This document shows positions 34,322 to 41,424 of a DNA stretch of 64,000 nt, one piece after another. The DNA comes from Pedobacter sp. Leaf194 (GTDB taxonomy: Bacteria > Bacteroidota > Bacteroidia > Sphingobacteriales > Sphingobacteriaceae): assembly GCF_001423945.1 (NCBI RefSeq), contig NZ_LMPU01000011.1, positions 1 through 64,000 on the forward strand, in the 5' to 3' direction. How positions within the stretch are numbered: the first letter of the stretch is position 1; every line of letters starts with the position of its first letter. Below the pieces are notes generated by a model. That model was not told where the DNA came from. It did not search any database and saw only the letters and a list, made by a program, of their open reading frames with translations. Position numbers and translations under genes: made by a program.

Positions 34322-35473
34322 ATGTTTCCTACCGTTTCGCACTTCTTAGAATATCTTTTTGGTATCAATTTGCCACTTCCATTTAAAACGTTCGGCTTAT
34401 TTGTTGCCCTGGCGTTTGTTGCTGGTTACTGGGCTTTTTCTCAGGAGTTAAAACGTAAGGAAGCGCTAGGTATACTTCATTCTTTTAAGAAAAAAGTAAC
34501 CCTTGGTTTGCCAGCGAGCACGGGTGATTTGATTTTAAATGGCTTATTCGGCTTTATCATCGGTTATAAACTACTGTACTTAATTACTAATTATCAGCTG
34601 GCTGCCGATAATATCGAAGTGGTTTTACTTTCTCTAAAAGGAAATGTAATTGGTGGCTTAGCACTTGGCGGGCTATTTGCCTATTGGGATTACAAGGAAA
34701 AGAACAAGGTAAAACTTGCCAAACCTAAAGAAGTTGAGGTAACCGTTCACCCTTATCAAATCATGAGTAATCTTGTGGTTTGGGCAGCTGTTTGTGGTTT
34801 TCTAGGGGCGAAAATTTTTGATGGTCTGGAATATTGGGACGATTTCATCCAACACCCAATCGAAAGAATATTATCTGCAGGTGGTTTCACCTTCTATGGA
34901 GGTTTAATCTGTGGAGGCGCAGCTGTATTATTCATCGCCAAAAAGCATGGTATTAAACCCTTGCATATGCTTGATGTTGGCGGACCAGGTATGATGCTTG
35001 CTTATGCAGTTGGTCGCATTGGGTGTCATCTTTCAGGTGATGGTGATTGGGGAATTGTTAATCCAAATCCAAAACCGTTTTCTTGGTTGCCAGATTGGCT
35101 TTGGTCTTACAAATACCCCAACAATGTTGTCGGCGAAGGTATTCCGATTCCAGGTTGCACAGGTAAATTCTGTAACGAACTTGCTCAGGGCGTTTACCCG
35201 ACACCATTATACGAAGTAATTATATGCTTAATTCTATTTGCGTTTCTTTGGAGCATAAGAGATAAAATAAAGGCACCCGGATTAATGTTCGGAATTTACA
35301 TGATATTGAACGGTGTTGAGCGTTTCTTTATCGAGCTTATTAGGGTAAATTCAAAATACCATGTTCTTGGTTTGCCACCGTTTACGCAGGCCGAAATGAT
35401 TTCGACATTGCTGGTTCTTGGAGGGATTTGCTTAAGTGTTTATGCACTTAGAAACAAGAACAACCTCGCCTAA
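34322..35473 (+). CDS. lgt: Prolipoprotein diacylglyceryl transferase
   Basis: Lgt transfers diacylglycerol from phosphatidylglycerol to the lipobox cysteine of prolipoproteins in the inner membrane. At 383 residues it is longer than the E. coli protein because of inserted cytoplasmic loops (around 40-60 and 125-145), as is usual in Bacteroidota. About seven membrane spans are visible. The catalytic signature is GRIGCHLSGDGDWG, with the essential Arg in AVGRIGC, and the C-terminal GVERFFIELIRVNSKY holds the conserved Glu-Arg. Many substrates are encoded in this window. Confidence 0.94.
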   Translation: MFPTVSHFLEYLFGINLPLPFKTFGLFVALAFVAGYWAFSQELKRKEALGILHSFKKKVTLGLPASTGDLILNGLFGFIIGYKLLYLITNYQLAADNIEVVLLSLKGNVIGGLALGGLFAYWDYKEKNKVKLAKPKEVEVTVHPYQIMSNLVVWAAVCGFLGAKIFDGLEYWDDFIQHPIERILSAGGFTFYGGLICGGAAVLFIAKKHGIKPLHMLDVGGPGMMLAYAVGRIGCHLSGDGDWGIVNPNPKPFSWLPDWLWSYKYPNNVVGEGIPIPGCTGKFCNELAQGVYPTPLYEVIICLILFAFLWSIRDKIKAPGLMFGIYMILNGVERFFIELIRVNSKYHVLGLPPFTQAEMISTLLVLGGICLSVYALRNKNNLA

Positions 35474-35530
35474 ACCGTTCATTTATTTCATTTAATCTCA
35501 ACAACCTTAAATGATTGTTGTTAATCAATT

Positions 35531-36319
35531 ATGAATTACGAATTACTGTGCAATAAGGTTATTTCAATTGTAAAGCTTACCGGAAATTTTATCAGGAAGG
35601 AAGCAATGCTGTTTGATGTTAACAAAATTGAATATAAGGGCTTAAATGATATGGTTTCTTATGTCGATAAAACTGCAGAACTGAAACTTGTTCAAAATCT
35701 TGATAAACTCATTCCTGATGCTGGTTTTATTACTGAAGAGAAAACCATTAGTCGCGAGGGGAAAGTTTATAAATGGATTATTGATCCGCTTGACGGGACC
35801 ACAAATTTCATCCACGGAATTCCGGCTTATGGAATTAGTGTTGCGCTATACGAAGAAGATTTACCAGTTCTGGGCGTGGTTTATGAATTAAATCGCGGTG
35901 AAATGTTTTATTCTTATAAAGGAGGAAGCGCATTTCTTAATAAAAAAGAGATTCATGTTTCTGCCAATCCTGACTTGAAATCAAGTTTACTGGCAACCGG
36001 TTTTCCATACTATCAGTTCGATAAACAAGCTCAATATTTAAAATTGCTGGAAGAAATGATGCAGAAAAGTCACGGTGTACGCAGAATAGGTGCAGCAGCG
36101 ATTGATTTAGTTTACACAGCCTGCGGTCGTTTCGATGCTTTTTTTGAGTACAATTTACAACAGTGGGACTTCGCCGCGGGCTGTTTTATCGTTCAGCAGG
36201 CTGGGGGAGAAGTACTGGATTTTTCAGGAGGAAATGATTATTTTACAAAAAGAGAAATCTTGGCCACCAACGGACTACTTACAAAGGAATTACTGGAAGC
36301 AATTAAAAGGCATTTTTAG
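35531..36319 (+). CDS. suhB: Inositol monophosphatase family protein
   Basis: A 262-residue Mg2+-dependent phosphatase. Metal ligands are Glu69/Glu70 (ITEEK), the DPLDGTTNF motif (Asp85, Asp88) and Asp in WDFAAGCFI near residue 215. The family includes inositol-1-phosphatases, fructose-1,6-bisphosphatases and 3'-phosphoadenosine-5'-phosphate phosphatases; sequence does not decide among them, so the symbol is provisional. It follows lgt by 57 bases and ends at a strong shared terminator. Confidence 0.88.
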   Translation: MNYELLCNKVISIVKLTGNFIRKEAMLFDVNKIEYKGLNDMVSYVDKTAELKLVQNLDKLIPDAGFITEEKTISREGKVYKWIIDPLDGTTNFIHGIPAYGISVALYEEDLPVLGVVYELNRGEMFYSYKGGSAFLNKKEIHVSANPDLKSSLLATGFPYYQFDKQAQYLKLLEEMMQKSHGVRRIGAAAIDLVYTACGRFDAFFEYNLQQWDFAAGCFIVQQAGGEVLDFSGGNDYFTKREILATNGLLTKELLEAIKRHF

Positions 36320-36333
36320 TGTTTGAAGGCAAC

Positions 36334-36372
36334 AAAAAAAGGCTCTCGGTTTTTAATCGAGAGCCTTTTTTT
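36334..36372. terminator. Bidirectional terminator
   Basis: A 15-bp stem AAAAAAAGGCTCTCG / CGAGAGCCTTTTTTT with a 9-base loop lies between the inositol-phosphatase gene and the convergent nifU-like gene. Confidence 0.92.
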
Positions 36373-36387
36373 GTTAGCTTATATTGT

Positions 36388-36939
36388 TTACAATGCTTCT
36401 GAAACCACTTCTGTAACTTCGGGCACCATTCTTTGAAGCAAGTTCTGTATACCTGATTTTAACGTAATTGTGGAAGACGGACAACCGCTGCAAGACCCAC
36501 GAAGTTCTACCGTTACAACACCTTCATCAAAAGATTTATAAGTTATCGCACCGCCATCCTGCTCAACTGCAGGCCGAACGTAATCGTGCAAAATCTGCTG
36601 TATTTTAATTTCAGTTTCAGAACCCTCAAATGCAGGAGCTTCTTCTGTTGTTGCTTCCTTAATTTTAAGTTCAGACTCAACCGCACCTTTAACAAATTCT
36701 TTTAAAATTGCCTCAATATCAGCCCAATCTGCATCGTCAGTTTTAGTAATGGTAACGAAATTACTTGCAAAAAAAACGCCAGCAACAAAGTTGAATTTAA
36801 AAAGCTCTTTAGCAAAAGGAGAATGTTCTGCACTTTCTTTAGTTGCGAAATCCTCACTTCCGTTAATTAATAACTTGTTAACCATGAATTTCATGGTCGC
36901 CGGATTTGGCGTTTGTTCTGTATATACGTTAATGTTCAT
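36388..36939 (-). CDS. NifU-family Fe-S scaffold protein (Nfu type)
   Basis: A 183-residue iron-sulfur carrier. The N-terminal half (about 1-85, YTEQTPNPATMKFMVNK) is the Scaffold Nfu/NifU N domain, and the C-terminal half (about 105-180) is the NifU-like domain with the cluster-binding CxxC at Cys150 and Cys153 (GSCSGCPSSTITLK). The conserved VRPAVEQDGGAI precedes it. It receives and delivers Fe-S clusters to client enzymes in the cytoplasm, including candidates such as MtaB. Monocistronic. Confidence 0.93.
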   Translation of the reverse strand: MNINVYTEQTPNPATMKFMVNKLLINGSEDFATKESAEHSPFAKELFKFNFVAGVFFASNFVTITKTDDADWADIEAILKEFVKGAVESELKIKEATTEEAPAFEGSETEIKIQQILHDYVRPAVEQDGGAITYKSFDEGVVTVELRGSCSGCPSSTITLKSGIQNLLQRMVPEVTEVVSEAL

Positions 36940-37026
36940 GTCTTAATCAATTAGAATTATCAAAATTAACAAATACTCATCAATAAAGCTTTTACAGGCT
37001 GTCTGTTTATCGTCAATTTAATTTCA

Positions 37027-38373
37027 CTAAAATATGCCTGTGTAATTAAAAGGTGTAATGGTCCTCAGCTGTGTTTTTACCGAATCAGAAACAGCTAAAC
37101 CTTCAATAAACTCGGCAATACTAGCCGCATTTATCTTCGAATTTGTTCTTGTAAGCTCTTTCAATGCTTCGTATGGATTAGGATAGTTTTCTCTCCTTAA
37201 CACGGTTTGAATCGCTTCGGCAACAACTGCCCAATTATCATCAAGATCGGCATGCAATGCTGGTTCATTCAAAAGAATCTTATTTAAACCACGAAGGGTA
37301 GAATTTATAGCGATTAAGGTATGACCAAAAGGAACACCAATGTTTCTTAAAACCGTTGAATCTGTTAAATCGCGTTGTAAACGGGAAATAGGAAGCTTCG
37401 CTGCAAAGAATTCAAATAAAGCGTTCGCAATCCCAGCATTTCCTTCCGCATTTTCAAAGTCTATCGGATTAACTTTATGTGGCATTGCAGACGAGCCAAT
37501 TTCCCCAGCCTTAATCCTTTGCTTAAAGTAATTTTTGGAAATATAAGTCCAGATGTCTCTGTCTAAATCAATTATAATGTTGTTTATGCGTTTTAAAGCA
37601 TCGCACTGGGCTGCAAACTGATCATAGTGTTCAATTTGTGTTGTATGTTGCGCACGGGTTAAACCTAGCGTCTCATTCACTAACTTGTTAGAAAATTCTA
37701 CCCAATTTACGGTTGGATAGGCGATATGGTGGGCATTGAAATTTCCGGTGGCACCGCCAAACTTAGCACTATTCGGAATTGCTTTCAGGCTACCGAGCTG
37801 TATGCTTAAACGTTCTGCAAAAACTAAAAATTCTTTGCCAAGTTTGGTTGGAGATGCAGGCTGGCCATGGGTGTGGGCAAGCATTGGAATATCCTTCCAT
37901 TCTGTTGCCAGGGTATTTATTTTTTCGATTAGTGAGCTAATTGCCGGGTAATAGCATTCGGTTAATGCCAGCTTAATAGAATAAGGAATAGCGGTATTAT
38001 TAATATCTTGTGAGGTTAATCCGAAATGAATAAACTCTTTAAAGTTATTAAGGCCTAAGGCATCGAATTTAGCTTTAATAAAATATTCAACGGCTTTAAC
38101 ATCGTGGTTGGTTACTTTTTCTGTTTCTTTAATTTCGAGTGCATCAGCTTCCGAGAATTGCTCGTAAATTTTTCTCAATTCTGAATGAAGCCTGCCATCG
38201 AAATTTTCCAGGCCTGGCAGGTTAATATCGCAGAGCGCAATAAAGTATTCAATTTCTATAAAAACACGGTATTTTATAAGTGCTTCTTCTGAAAAATAAG
38301 CAGCTAAATTTTCTGTCGTTTTTCTATAGCGGCCGTCAATTGGTGAAATTGCCTGTAGTGATGTTAAATTCAT
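37027..38373 (-). CDS. purB: Adenylosuccinate lyase
   Basis: PurB carries out two beta-eliminations in purine synthesis: SAICAR to AICAR and adenylosuccinate to AMP. I start it at MNLTSLQAISPIDGRY (448 residues), which aligns with the E. coli start MELSSLTAVSPVDGRY; eight codons upstream are also open. It is the E. coli-type enzyme. Key parts: TNHDVKAVEYFIK, FIHFGLTSQDINN, the catalytic His in LAHTHGQPASPTKLGKE and the mobile signature loop GSSAMPHKVNPIDFENAEGN with its catalytic Ser. No neighbouring purine gene. Confidence 0.96.
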   Translation of the reverse strand: MNLTSLQAISPIDGRYRKTTENLAAYFSEEALIKYRVFIEIEYFIALCDINLPGLENFDGRLHSELRKIYEQFSEADALEIKETEKVTNHDVKAVEYFIKAKFDALGLNNFKEFIHFGLTSQDINNTAIPYSIKLALTECYYPAISSLIEKINTLATEWKDIPMLAHTHGQPASPTKLGKEFLVFAERLSIQLGSLKAIPNSAKFGGATGNFNAHHIAYPTVNWVEFSNKLVNETLGLTRAQHTTQIEHYDQFAAQCDALKRINNIIIDLDRDIWTYISKNYFKQRIKAGEIGSSAMPHKVNPIDFENAEGNAGIANALFEFFAAKLPISRLQRDLTDSTVLRNIGVPFGHTLIAINSTLRGLNKILLNEPALHADLDDNWAVVAEAIQTVLRRENYPNPYEALKELTRTNSKINAASIAEFIEGLAVSDSVKTQLRTITPFNYTGIF

Positions 38374-38451
38374 TATGCGGAATATAATTTGCCGCAAATT
38401 TACTACAATTGGGGGATTTTGAAGACTATGTGCCCTAAAGAATTGTTGTAA

Positions 38452-38483
38452 AGAAAAAAAGGCTTCTGTGAAAGAAGCCTTTT
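38452..38483 (-). terminator. Terminator of the first small lipoprotein gene
   Basis: AAAAGGCTTC pairs with GAAGCCTTTT around 7 bases, with a T run following on the minus strand, 20 bases beyond the stop codon. The three lipoprotein genes are therefore separate units. Confidence 0.85.
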
Positions 38484-38502
38484 AGAATTAGGTAAAATTA
38501 GA

Positions 38503-38700
38503 CTACATTTTTTTAGTAGTGTCCATTTTAGTCGTATCCATTTTAGAAGTATCCATTGCTGAACTGTCTTTCATTGATGAATCAACAACTGTAGAGTCAA
38601 CTACTGTAGTATCAGCACCGTCAGCTTTTTTTTCTGAACAAGCTACAACTGATAAAGATAACGCTAGGGCTAAAAAGCCTAATTTGAATGCATTTTTCAT
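38503..38700 (-). CDS. Tiny Asp/Thr/Ser-rich lipoprotein, copy 1
   Basis: A 65-residue prolipoprotein. Residues 1-21 (MKNAFKLGFLALALSLSVVAC) form a type II signal with lipobox SVVAC (21 residues: lipidated Cys21). The mature 45 residues start SEKKADGADTT and then repeat DST/DSS/DTT units, ending in three near-copies of KMDTT. The mature part is probably disordered. It is a paralogue of the next two genes, with an almost identical signal peptide. It has its own promoter of the shared GGGTTAC type and its own terminator. The function is unknown; small entericidin-like lipoproteins are the nearest concept, not a homology claim. Confidence 0.85.
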   Translation of the reverse strand: MKNAFKLGFLALALSLSVVACSEKKADGADTTVVDSTVVDSSMKDSSAMDTSKMDTTKMDTTKKM

Positions 38701-38747
38701 TTTTTGTTTTGTTTTTGGTTTGATCTTTTAATTAATTACTTATCAAT

Positions 38748-38775
38748 TAATACAAATACAATAAAAAGGTAACCC
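38748..38775 (-). promoter_or_regulatory. Predicted ECF-sigma promoter of lipoprotein copy 1
   Basis: On the minus strand GGGTTAC (38775-38769), 14 bases, then TGTATTA (38754-38748). It shares both blocks and the exact spacing with three other promoters in 38.7-39.6 kb. The leader to the ATG would be about 40 bases. Confidence 0.7.
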
Positions 38776-38783
38776 GCCAAATC

Positions 38784-38823
38784 AAAAAAAAAGACCTAAG
38801 CAAAATGCTTAAGTCTTTTTTTT
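38784..38823 (-). terminator. Terminator of lipoprotein copy 2
   Basis: AAGACCTAAGCA pairs with TGCTTAAGTCTT (one mismatch) around AAA, with long A and T runs, 19 bases beyond the stop codon. Confidence 0.82.
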
Positions 38824-38841
38824 ATAATTTAAAACTAAAAA

Positions 38842-39060
38842 CTAGTGTTTAACTTCAGTTTTTTCTGTAGTTGCTTTAACTGTAGTATCTTTTACTGTAG
38901 AATCTTTCACAGTTGTATCAACAGCAGTAGTATCTGTAATAATTGTAGAAGAATCAGTTACTGTAGTATCAGCACCTTCGCCTTTTTTTTCTGAGTTACA
39001 AGCTGCAACTGATAAAGATAAAGCCAAAGCTAAAAAGCCTAATTTGAATGCATTTTTCAT
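38842..39060 (-). CDS. Tiny Asp/Thr/Ser-rich lipoprotein, copy 2
   Basis: A 72-residue prolipoprotein with the same signal peptide as copies 1 and 3 (KLGFLALALSLSVAAC, lipidated Cys21). The mature part begins NSEKKGEGADTTVTDSS, continues with D-T/S-T-x-x units and ends TEKTEVKH. It is clearly closer to copy 3 (same C-terminal end, same length) than to copy 1. It is flanked by its own ECF-type promoter and terminator. No known family. The composition suggests a surface- or periplasm-exposed flexible chain, which is inference. Confidence 0.87.
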   Translation of the reverse strand: MKNAFKLGFLALALSLSVAACNSEKKGEGADTTVTDSSTIITDTTAVDTTVKDSTVKDTTVKATTEKTEVKH

Positions 39061-39097
39061 GTTCGAATTTTTTTTGTTTTAAGTAATTAATTACCCT

Positions 39098-39125
39098 TTA
39101 TACCAGAAAAGTAAAAAGGTAACCC
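39098..39125 (-). promoter_or_regulatory. Predicted ECF-sigma promoter of lipoprotein copy 2
   Basis: GGGTTAC (39125-39119), 14 bases, then GGTATAA (39104-39098) on the minus strand. Same spacing and the same CTTTTTA stretch after the first block as copies 1 and 3. Confidence 0.7.
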
Positions 39126-39144
39126 AAAAAAGTAAAATAAAATA

Positions 39145-39174
39145 AAAAGGCTTTGAGAAACCCCAAAGCCTTTT
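39145..39174 (-). terminator. Terminator of lipoprotein copy 3
   Basis: AAAAGGCTTTG pairs with CAAAGCCTTTT around an 8-base loop, followed on the minus strand by TTATTTTATT, 18 bases beyond the stop codon. Confidence 0.82.
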
Positions 39175-39192
39175 CTTATAAGTAAAGGTAAA

Positions 39193-39411
39193 CTAGTGTT
39201 TAACTTCAGTTTTTTCAACAGTAGTTTTAACTGTAGTATCTTTTACAGTTGAATCAGTTACTGAAGTATCTTTTGCAGTTGTATCAGTAACTACAGTAGT
39301 AGAATCAGTTGCTGTAGTATCAGCACCTTCAGCTTTTTTCTCTGAGTTACAAGCTGCTACTGATAAAGATAATGCTAAAGCTAAAAAGCCTAATTTGAAT
39401 GAATTTTTCAT
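39193..39411 (-). CDS. Tiny Asp/Thr/Ser-rich lipoprotein, copy 3
   Basis: A 72-residue prolipoprotein, the copy nearest the sigma-factor gene. Signal peptide with SVAAC lipobox (Cys21), then NSEKKAEGADTTATDS, repeated DTT/DST units and the same VEKTEVKH end as copy 2. It is divergent from the ECF sigma gene. Because all three copies keep an intact lipobox, frame, promoter and terminator while their mature repeats differ, the genes look maintained and not decaying. Function unknown. Confidence 0.87.
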   Translation of the reverse strand: MKNSFKLGFLALALSLSVAACNSEKKAEGADTTATDSTTVVTDTTAKDTSVTDSTVKDTTVKTTVEKTEVKH

Positions 39412-39445
39412 TTTTGAATTTTTTAAGTATTAATTAATTTATCAT

Positions 39446-39473
39446 TAATGCCGCAAAGGTAAAAAGGTAACCC
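39446..39473 (-). promoter_or_regulatory. Predicted ECF-sigma promoter of lipoprotein copy 3
   Basis: GGGTTAC (39473-39467), 14 bases, then GGCATTA (39452-39446) on the minus strand. A TACCTTTG box inside the spacer (39461-39454) could also serve the vegetative sigma factor, so this copy may have basal expression. Confidence 0.68.
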
Positions 39474-39581
39474 GATAATTTTAAAAAAACTGAAAATATT
39501 TTTGAATCCGCAGTTGTGATGTCTAGTGTGGATAGTATTAGCCAATTGTTAGTCGTTATAAATATTTTTTTATCTAATATT

Positions 39582-39609
39582 GGGTTACTATTTACAGAAA
39601 AACGTATTA
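39582..39609 (+). promoter_or_regulatory. Predicted autoregulatory ECF-sigma promoter
   Basis: GGGTTAC (39582-39588), 14 bases, then CGTATTA (39603-39609) on the plus strand, the mirror arrangement of the lipoprotein promoters. The second block ends only 4 bases before the GTG start, so RNA from it would be almost leaderless. Confidence 0.65.
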
Positions 39610-39613
39610 ATTG

Positions 39614-40183
39614 GTGAATAACGGTTTAAAGAGTTCAGTTCCAACGGATAGAGAAGTTATTTTAGGCATTCTAAATAACTCTGCAGATACATTAAATAAG
39701 TTATATAAGGCACACTTTGCGATGGTATTGCAATTTATCTTGAATAATAATGGCGATGAGGACGATGCGAAAGATGTTTATCAGGAAGCGATAATTATTT
39801 TATATAACAAAGTTAAAGAGGGGAATTTTGAACTCAGCAGCAAATTAAAAACATATTTATATTCGGTTTGCCGTAGAATTTGGCTTAAAAAGTTGAGCCA
39901 AAACAGTAAAAAGACAGGTAGCATTACGGATTACGAAGATGTGTTTGAGGTTGAGGAAGATGTAGAGCAACACGAGGAGAAAGACGCAGCTTTTACTAAA
40001 ATGCAAACTGCTCTTGAACACCTGGGCGAGCCTTGCAAAACCATAATTCAGGATTTTTACATACACAATTTATCCATGCAGGATATTTGCGAAAAGTTTG
40101 GTTACACCAATACTGATAACGCAAAAACACAAAAATATAAGTGCCTGCAGAGGTTAAAGAAAATATTTTTTCAACACAAATAA
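39614..40183 (+). CDS. ECF-type RNA polymerase sigma factor
   Basis: A 189-residue alternative sigma-70 factor. Region 2 (about 22-95) has LNKLYKAHFAMVLQFIL, the GDEDDAKDVYQEAIIILYNKV core helix and LKTYLYSVCRRIWLKKL for the -10 contact; region 4 (about 130-188) has LGEPCKTIIQDFYIHNLSMQDICEKFGYTN-type HTH followed by AKTQKYKCLQRLKKIF. A short acidic linker (EVEEDVEQHEEKD) lies between. No ATG is available; GTG 39614 is chosen, TTG 39611 is the alternative. It is followed after 5 bases by the anti-sigma/protease gene and preceded by its own predicted promoter. Confidence 0.92.
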   Translation: MNNGLKSSVPTDREVILGILNNSADTLNKLYKAHFAMVLQFILNNNGDEDDAKDVYQEAIIILYNKVKEGNFELSSKLKTYLYSVCRRIWLKKLSQNSKKTGSITDYEDVFEVEEDVEQHEEKDAAFTKMQTALEHLGEPCKTIIQDFYIHNLSMQDICEKFGYTNTDNAKTQKYKCLQRLKKIFFQHK

Positions 40184-40188
40184 TTGAG

Positions 40189-41283
40189 ATGAGAAACGAT
40201 TTAGAGTTAGATGCAATTATTGAAGATTATCTTTTAGGTAAACTTAATGCAGAGGAAACCGATGCTTTTGAACAGTTGCGCCGTAATGATGCAACTGTAG
40301 ATCATAAGGTTGTTTCGCATAAACTGTTTTTAGATAATATGGAAGAATATTCGCGGCAGTTACTTTTAAAAGAGCAGCTCAACGATATTCATGCAGAGAT
40401 AGACGTCGATTCGCTGGTGACAAAGTTTGCGCCACATCCTTCACGGGTTGTTCAGTTATGGCGTAAGCATAAATCAGCAATTGCAGTTGCTGCATCTTTT
40501 ATTGTGCTATCATTCGTTTCTATTTACTCGATACAGCACAGCAGCCAACAAGCCGATAAATTTGTACAGTTGAGTAAAAATGTAACCAACGCTGTAAAAA
40601 CTCAAAATAATTTAATTCGTAAAATCAGTTCAGATAACCTGCCGGCAAATAAGCAGATTAATCCTGGTAATTTCGGCGGAACCGGTTTTGCTGTGTCAAC
40701 CAACGGTTACATCGCGACCAACCTTCACGTGATTAAAGATGCAGATTCAGTTTATATTCAGAACAGCGAAGGCGAATCTTTTAAGGTAAAGGTGATATTG
40801 AAAGACCCGGAATATGACATTGCAATCCTGAAGATTGATGATAAACATTTTAAAAACTTATCGGCCTTGCCTTATACAATTAAGAAAAACAGCACCGGTG
40901 TTGGAGAAAATGTTTACACCTGGGGATATCCGAAGGATGATGCAGTGCTAGGTGAAGGTTACGTGAGTTCTAAAAGTGGCTTCATTGGCGATACAACTCA
41001 ATATCAGGTTGCTATACCATTAAATCCTGGTAATAGTGGTGGCCCGCTTTTGGATAATAACGGAAACCTGGTTGGCATAATCAGCGGTAAAGAAACCTCG
41101 TCTGAGGGCGCTTCATTTGCGATAAAGTCCAAGTACATTTTGGAAGCGATGAGGGCAATTCCTCAAGATTCTTTAGGTAAAAAATTAACAGTTAATAAGA
41201 AAAGTATTTTAGCTGGAATGAGACGTGCAAAGCAAATTGAAAAGTTGCAGGATTACGTATTCATGATTAAAGTTTATAATTAA
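40189..41283 (+). CDS. Membrane protein joining anti-sigma-like domain and trypsin-like protease
   Basis: A 364-residue single-span protein, starting at the ATG 5 bases after the sigma stop (an in-frame GTG 16 codons upstream lies inside the sigma gene). Cytoplasmic residues 1-92 include LELDAIIEDYLLGKLNAEE and FEQLRRNDATVDHKV, the layout of Bacteroidota anti-sigma N-termini without a zinc motif. A membrane span follows (about 96-115, SAIAVAASFIVLSFVSIYSI). The periplasmic part (about 160-325) is a trypsin-like/HtrA-type S1C protease with His180 (ATNLHVIKDAD), Asp210 (EYDIAILKID) and Ser283 (NPGNSGGPL). No PDZ domain is present. Position and topology suggest it senses envelope damage and holds the sigma factor. 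Confidence 0.85.
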   Translation: MRNDLELDAIIEDYLLGKLNAEETDAFEQLRRNDATVDHKVVSHKLFLDNMEEYSRQLLLKEQLNDIHAEIDVDSLVTKFAPHPSRVVQLWRKHKSAIAVAASFIVLSFVSIYSIQHSSQQADKFVQLSKNVTNAVKTQNNLIRKISSDNLPANKQINPGNFGGTGFAVSTNGYIATNLHVIKDADSVYIQNSEGESFKVKVILKDPEYDIAILKIDDKHFKNLSALPYTIKKNSTGVGENVYTWGYPKDDAVLGEGYVSSKSGFIGDTTQYQVAIPLNPGNSGGPLLDNNGNLVGIISGKETSSEGASFAIKSKYILEAMRAIPQDSLGKKLTVNKKSILAGMRRAKQIEKLQDYVFMIKVYN

Positions 41284-41306
41284 CTACCCAATAGATTAAT
41301 TTTCTT

Positions 41307-41341
41307 AAAACCTTGCTGGCTAATGCCTTCAAGGTTTTTTT
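41307..41341 (+). terminator. Terminator of the sigma/protease operon
   Basis: AAAACCTTG pairs with CAAGGTTTT; inside the loop GGC-TAAT-GCC forms an inner stem. A T run follows. It lies 23 bases after the stop codon. Confidence 0.7.
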
Positions 41342-41424
41342 GTGAAAAAAAATTAAATATATTAAATCTATGTGTTTTGTATACTATTTATTAAGTTTGT
41401 TTAAATAATTAATTGAATTAACAT

